A stretch of 64,000 nucleotides of DNA from Acanthornis magna (Eukaryota; Chordata; Aves; Passeriformes; Acanthizidae): contig JAWUZG010000353.1 of assembly GCA_036785705.1 (NCBI GenBank), forward strand, positions 1,054,001 to 1,118,000, read 5' to 3'. How positions within the stretch are numbered: the first letter of the stretch is position 1; each line of letters starts with the position of its first letter. A model generated the notes under the pieces. That model was not told the origin of the DNA and made no database searches. It saw nothing but the letters and a program-made list of their open reading frames with translations. Position numbers and translations under genes: made by a program. Below are positions 60,835 to 64,000 of this stretch, piece by piece.

Positions 60835-61325
60835 GTGGTTTTGGGAAGGATGAATTGGGGTGGTTTGCGAGGGATGAATTGGGGTGGTTTGCGAGGGATG
60901 AATTGGGGTGGTTTGCGAGGGTTCAATTGGGGTGGTTTTGGGAAGGATGAATTGGGGTGGTTTTGGGAAGGATGAATTGGGGTGGTTTTGGGAAGGATGA
61001 ATTGGGGTGGTTTGCGAGGGATGAATTGGGGTGGTTTGCGAGGGATGAATTGGGGTGGTTTTGGGAAGGATGAATTGGGGTGGTTTTGGGAAGGATGAAC
61101 TGGGGTGGTTTTGGGAAGGATGAACTGGGGTGGTTTGGGAAGGATGAATTGGGGTGGTTTGGGAAGGATGAATTGGGGTGGTTTGGGAAGGATGAATTGG
61201 GGTGGTTTGGGAAGGATGAATTGGGGTGGTTTTGGGAAGGATGAACTGGGGTGGTTTTGGGAAGGATGAATTGGGGTGGTTTTGGGAAGGATGAATTGGG
61301 GTGGTTTTGGGAAGGGTGAATTGGC
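60835..61325. repeat. 22-25-bp minisatellite, about 21 copies
   Basis: The units are GGATGAATTGGGGTGGTTTT + GGGAA and a GGTTTGCGA variant, in the first intron of the unidentified gene. Variants cluster into blocks (GCGAGG units, GGGAA units), suggesting block duplications. Long Pro-rich minus-strand frames (224-229 codons) are artefacts. Confidence 0.95.
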
Positions 61326-64000
61326 CACGGGGTCCTGGCCAGGCTGTGCCGAGGGAGTCCCAAAGCGCCGGGTTCGGGTGTCCCTCTCGTGTGTTGTGGC
61401 AGTGGATTGAAATGCTCTGTGTTCCCATCCCACAGCTTCGTTTGATTATTTGCTGAGGAATGGCTGGGCTTGATGTAACTGTAAAACTAGTATTTTAATG
61501 AGTTTATAATTAGAAATTCAATGATCTGATTCTCCCTGTATCTCAGTTCTCAGGCCAGAAGATGCAAGTGCTGCTTAGGGAGGGGATGGGGAATGCACTT
61601 AACACCCAAGTGTCTGCTCTTACTTATTTTATTTTAATATTATTTTTAAAAAGGAGCTTCAGGAGAGAATAAACTTTGTCCTATCTTGGTGAAAGGGAAT
61701 TTCCAGAGTTCCTTCTCAACACATTCAGGCAACCAGAATGTTTTATTCTTCCCCCAAAGGCTACGTTACTAAGCAGTAATAAATCAATGTGCATTGGTAA
61801 GAGTGTCCCAGGCACCTCGGGGGGATGGCACAGCTGGATTTTAGTTGCGTATTTTGGAGACTGATATATCTATGATCTCTGAACCAGGAATGTTTTGATC
61901 TTGGACTTGCGTCAGCAAAATGCCTGAGAAAACAAGCTTTGTCTGATAGTTGTATTTTTAGGAGCAGAGGAGTCCAGTTGTTGTGGAGGAGGAGCCAAGT
62001 CGCCCCACAGTACCTGGGAATATCTGAACTTTTCAGCTCTGTGTGCTCTGAAGACAACTGACCTGCTTTATATGTGTTTGGATTAAAATCAGCATTTGCC
62101 CTTTCTGATAAAAGGGGCTGTTTGAATTTGTCACCCCCTTTATGCTCATTTTAGATTAAAACTGCTTGAAGAATGGGCCTCAAATGACTTCAGTGATGGA
62201 CGGATTGACTCACAATTATTTGGTTTTGACTGTTTGGAAATGTCATGACTCACCAAACTAATTTTGAATTTGATTTTGAATGGCTCCATGTCCCCCATTT
62301 TGTTGTCTGAATTTATATTTAAATCAAACTGTTTCAGGGCTCGTGCCATTCCAGCAGTTGGCTGAAGCATTTTGGGAATGTGTGGTAGTGGGAAAGTAAG
62401 TGAAAAGCAGTTTCAGGGGTCTTATGCACTTACATTCCTGAGCATTAACCTCGGGTGTGAGCTTTGAGTAGTTTGGGCTCTAAATGTAGCGACACATTTT
62501 AATTGGCTTTACTCCTGTTTTGCATGGCCGTGAAATGGCAGCCCAGGGCAATAATGTCGATTTTAGTGGTTTGCTGGCTGTTACACACTTGTGAGATTGT
62601 AAAAGTTAACAGAACAAAGTGCAGTTTTAATGGGAAGGTGCCTTAAACACTAATGCACTTGGCTGTGTTTATGTGCTGAGGTGGTTAATGCACCTTCAGT
62701 GAATTTATCTCAGTCTCCCAACCCTCTGGAAGTGCTGTTGATCTGGTGGTAGCAATGGGAAGGAAATGCTGGAAATCTTTCACCACTGGAATCTTCCACC
62801 AAGCCCAAGTTTGCTGAGCATTCTCTTTTCTCGTGCAGAAGTCAGCATCTGAAGGGTTTCCTATTTTTCTGACATTTTTCCTTTTATCACTTACCTGGAT
62901 TGTCTTGAATTTCAGCCTGAAGCTCAGTGGTGCTGCTGTGTTGTGCTTTTAAAGGAAATTGTGTGTAAATGTTCCTAGCAGCATTCAAGGTCACAGAGAG
63001 GATCTCATAAAACAGGCACGTGACTCATGTCACGACTTTCACTTTTTATTTAGGAGCTTGTAAGGGAAATAAAATGCTACACTGCAAAGTTGGCAACCTT
63101 TTATTTTGTGTGCTGAATAAACTGAAGCTGTCTTGGAACTAATAGCACTTAGTGAACTATGCTGTGGGAAGGCTTGAATTTTCATGGTGTATTTGAATTG
63201 CTCTGACAGGAAAAAAACATCATAAATTCTACTAATTTTGTTCTGTTTATTACTTGTACTTTGTGTGGAGAATCCTATATTCAGACCCTCACCACACCCA
63301 AGCAAAGGAAACACATCCTTGCTTTTGCAGGCTCTAAAGCGCCAGCTCTTCACAGGTTACAGCAGCTTTTTTCTCCTCCCCTTTTTCATTTTTTTTGTAT
63401 AAAATAACTGTTTCTGAAAGTTAACTAAATCTTCCTGATGCAAGAAGCATTTGCTTGGTTATATTTTAACAGATTGGGTTTTTTGATAAAAGCTGACAGA
63501 TTATGGTTTCTTGATGAACATTTTGTTGTATAAAGACCAAAGGGATAATTTGGATCAGGCTGACAAGAAAGAAATTGGAGCTGTGGGTCCCTGTTCTGTA
63601 GGCTCAGAGTGCAAGACAATAATTACTGTATTCTCATACTGTTCTGTATCCTTTTCGTCTATGGGAACAATAACAGTTACCAGTAATTTGCTGATATTGG
63701 ATGTATTTGCACGGGTGCCATTTAATTTTGTGTGTGGAATTTTGGGAGGTTATGCTGAGCAGAATCATTATTACCAATATAATTTCACAGGGCTCTGGTC
63801 TGGTTAATTCAGCCTGTTGGACACTTCTTATTTCTAATCTATTTCAACTTAGTGATAGATGCTTTTAGAGCTCAAACAAAAACCAAAAAAAAGAATGAAT
63901 GAAGGAGAGGATTTTTGGGTTTTTTAATACCCAAGTGCTGGGGGTTTGTTGTTTTCTGCTCAGTCAGATGTTTTCCTTGTCCATCTGTCCTGTTGGCAAA

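Larger units (their letters stand above)
56004..64000 (+). other. First intron of the unidentified gene, running off the window
   Basis: No coding exon was recognised in 8 kb. It contains a reverse CR1 (59.11 kb), a solo LTR (59.62 kb), a minisatellite of about 24 bp (60.83-61.33 kb) and AT-rich unique DNA. A CAG|GTGAGTG near 57134 could be an alternative first-exon donor but has no other support. Confidence 0.5.

Noticed and set aside
60739..61433. 224- and 229-codon Pro-rich minus-strand frames
   Set aside because: They are translations of the minisatellite of about 24 bp; several overlapping frames are equally open because the repeat has no stops.

Overview
This is vertebrate nuclear DNA, almost certainly from a bird and probably a songbird. 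Three intron-split genes encode proteins very close to human CDS2, PCNA and TMEM230. The interspersed repeats are short 3' fragments of CR1 LINEs ending in the avian ATTCTATGATTCT-type tail. The window is also dense in GC-rich promoters and minisatellites, as avian small chromosomes often are. There are no bacterial operons, CRISPR arrays or prokaryotic signals. Most open frames are by-products of minisatellites, CpG islands or CR1 copies.

Layout: 1-3.4 kb is intergenic sequence beyond the 3' end of CDS2. 3.4-28.64 kb is CDS2 on the minus strand: 13 coding exons, 448 aa, a 3' UTR of about 4 kb and a first intron of 12.3 kb. 28.3-29.5 kb is the CpG-rich head-to-head promoter shared by CDS2 and PCNA; it holds a tandemly duplicated CCAAT-containing module of about 137 bp. 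29.52-33.03 kb is PCNA on the plus strand (6 coding exons, 262 aa, poly(A) signal). 33-36 kb is CR1-rich intergenic DNA. 36.0-41.5 kb is TMEM230 on the plus strand: a CpG promoter with a probable non-coding first exon, then 3 coding exons for 120 aa. 41.6-42.2 kb is a 20-bp minisatellite. 42.2-55.8 kb is gene-poor. At 55.8-56.0 kb a CpG-island promoter and first exon start a plus-strand gene whose first intron runs off the window. Its position next to TMEM230 suggests SLC23A2, because the human order is SLC23A2-TMEM230-PCNA-CDS2, but no coding exon of it is visible.

The genes are housekeeping genes that share a neighbourhood rather than a pathway: CDP-diacylglycerol synthesis (CDS2), the replication sliding clamp (PCNA) and a small endomembrane trafficking protein (TMEM230).

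The most unusual content is structural. (i) A minisatellite in CDS2 intron 6 is built from repeats of the exon-6 splice-donor sequence. (ii) A near-perfect long hairpin (36-bp identical arms plus a 9-bp inner stem) sits beside a mosaic of inverted and direct copies in CDS2 intron 1, which looks like a template-switch rearrangement. (iii) The shared CDS2/PCNA promoter contains a duplicated module. (iv) PCNA intron 1 has a second CpG patch with a perfect CRE and an E2F site. (v) A 276-bp solo LTR is bounded by perfect 6-bp target duplications. (vi) One CR1 is nested inside another, and a local duplication has a CR1 in only one copy. No clearly new coding system was found.
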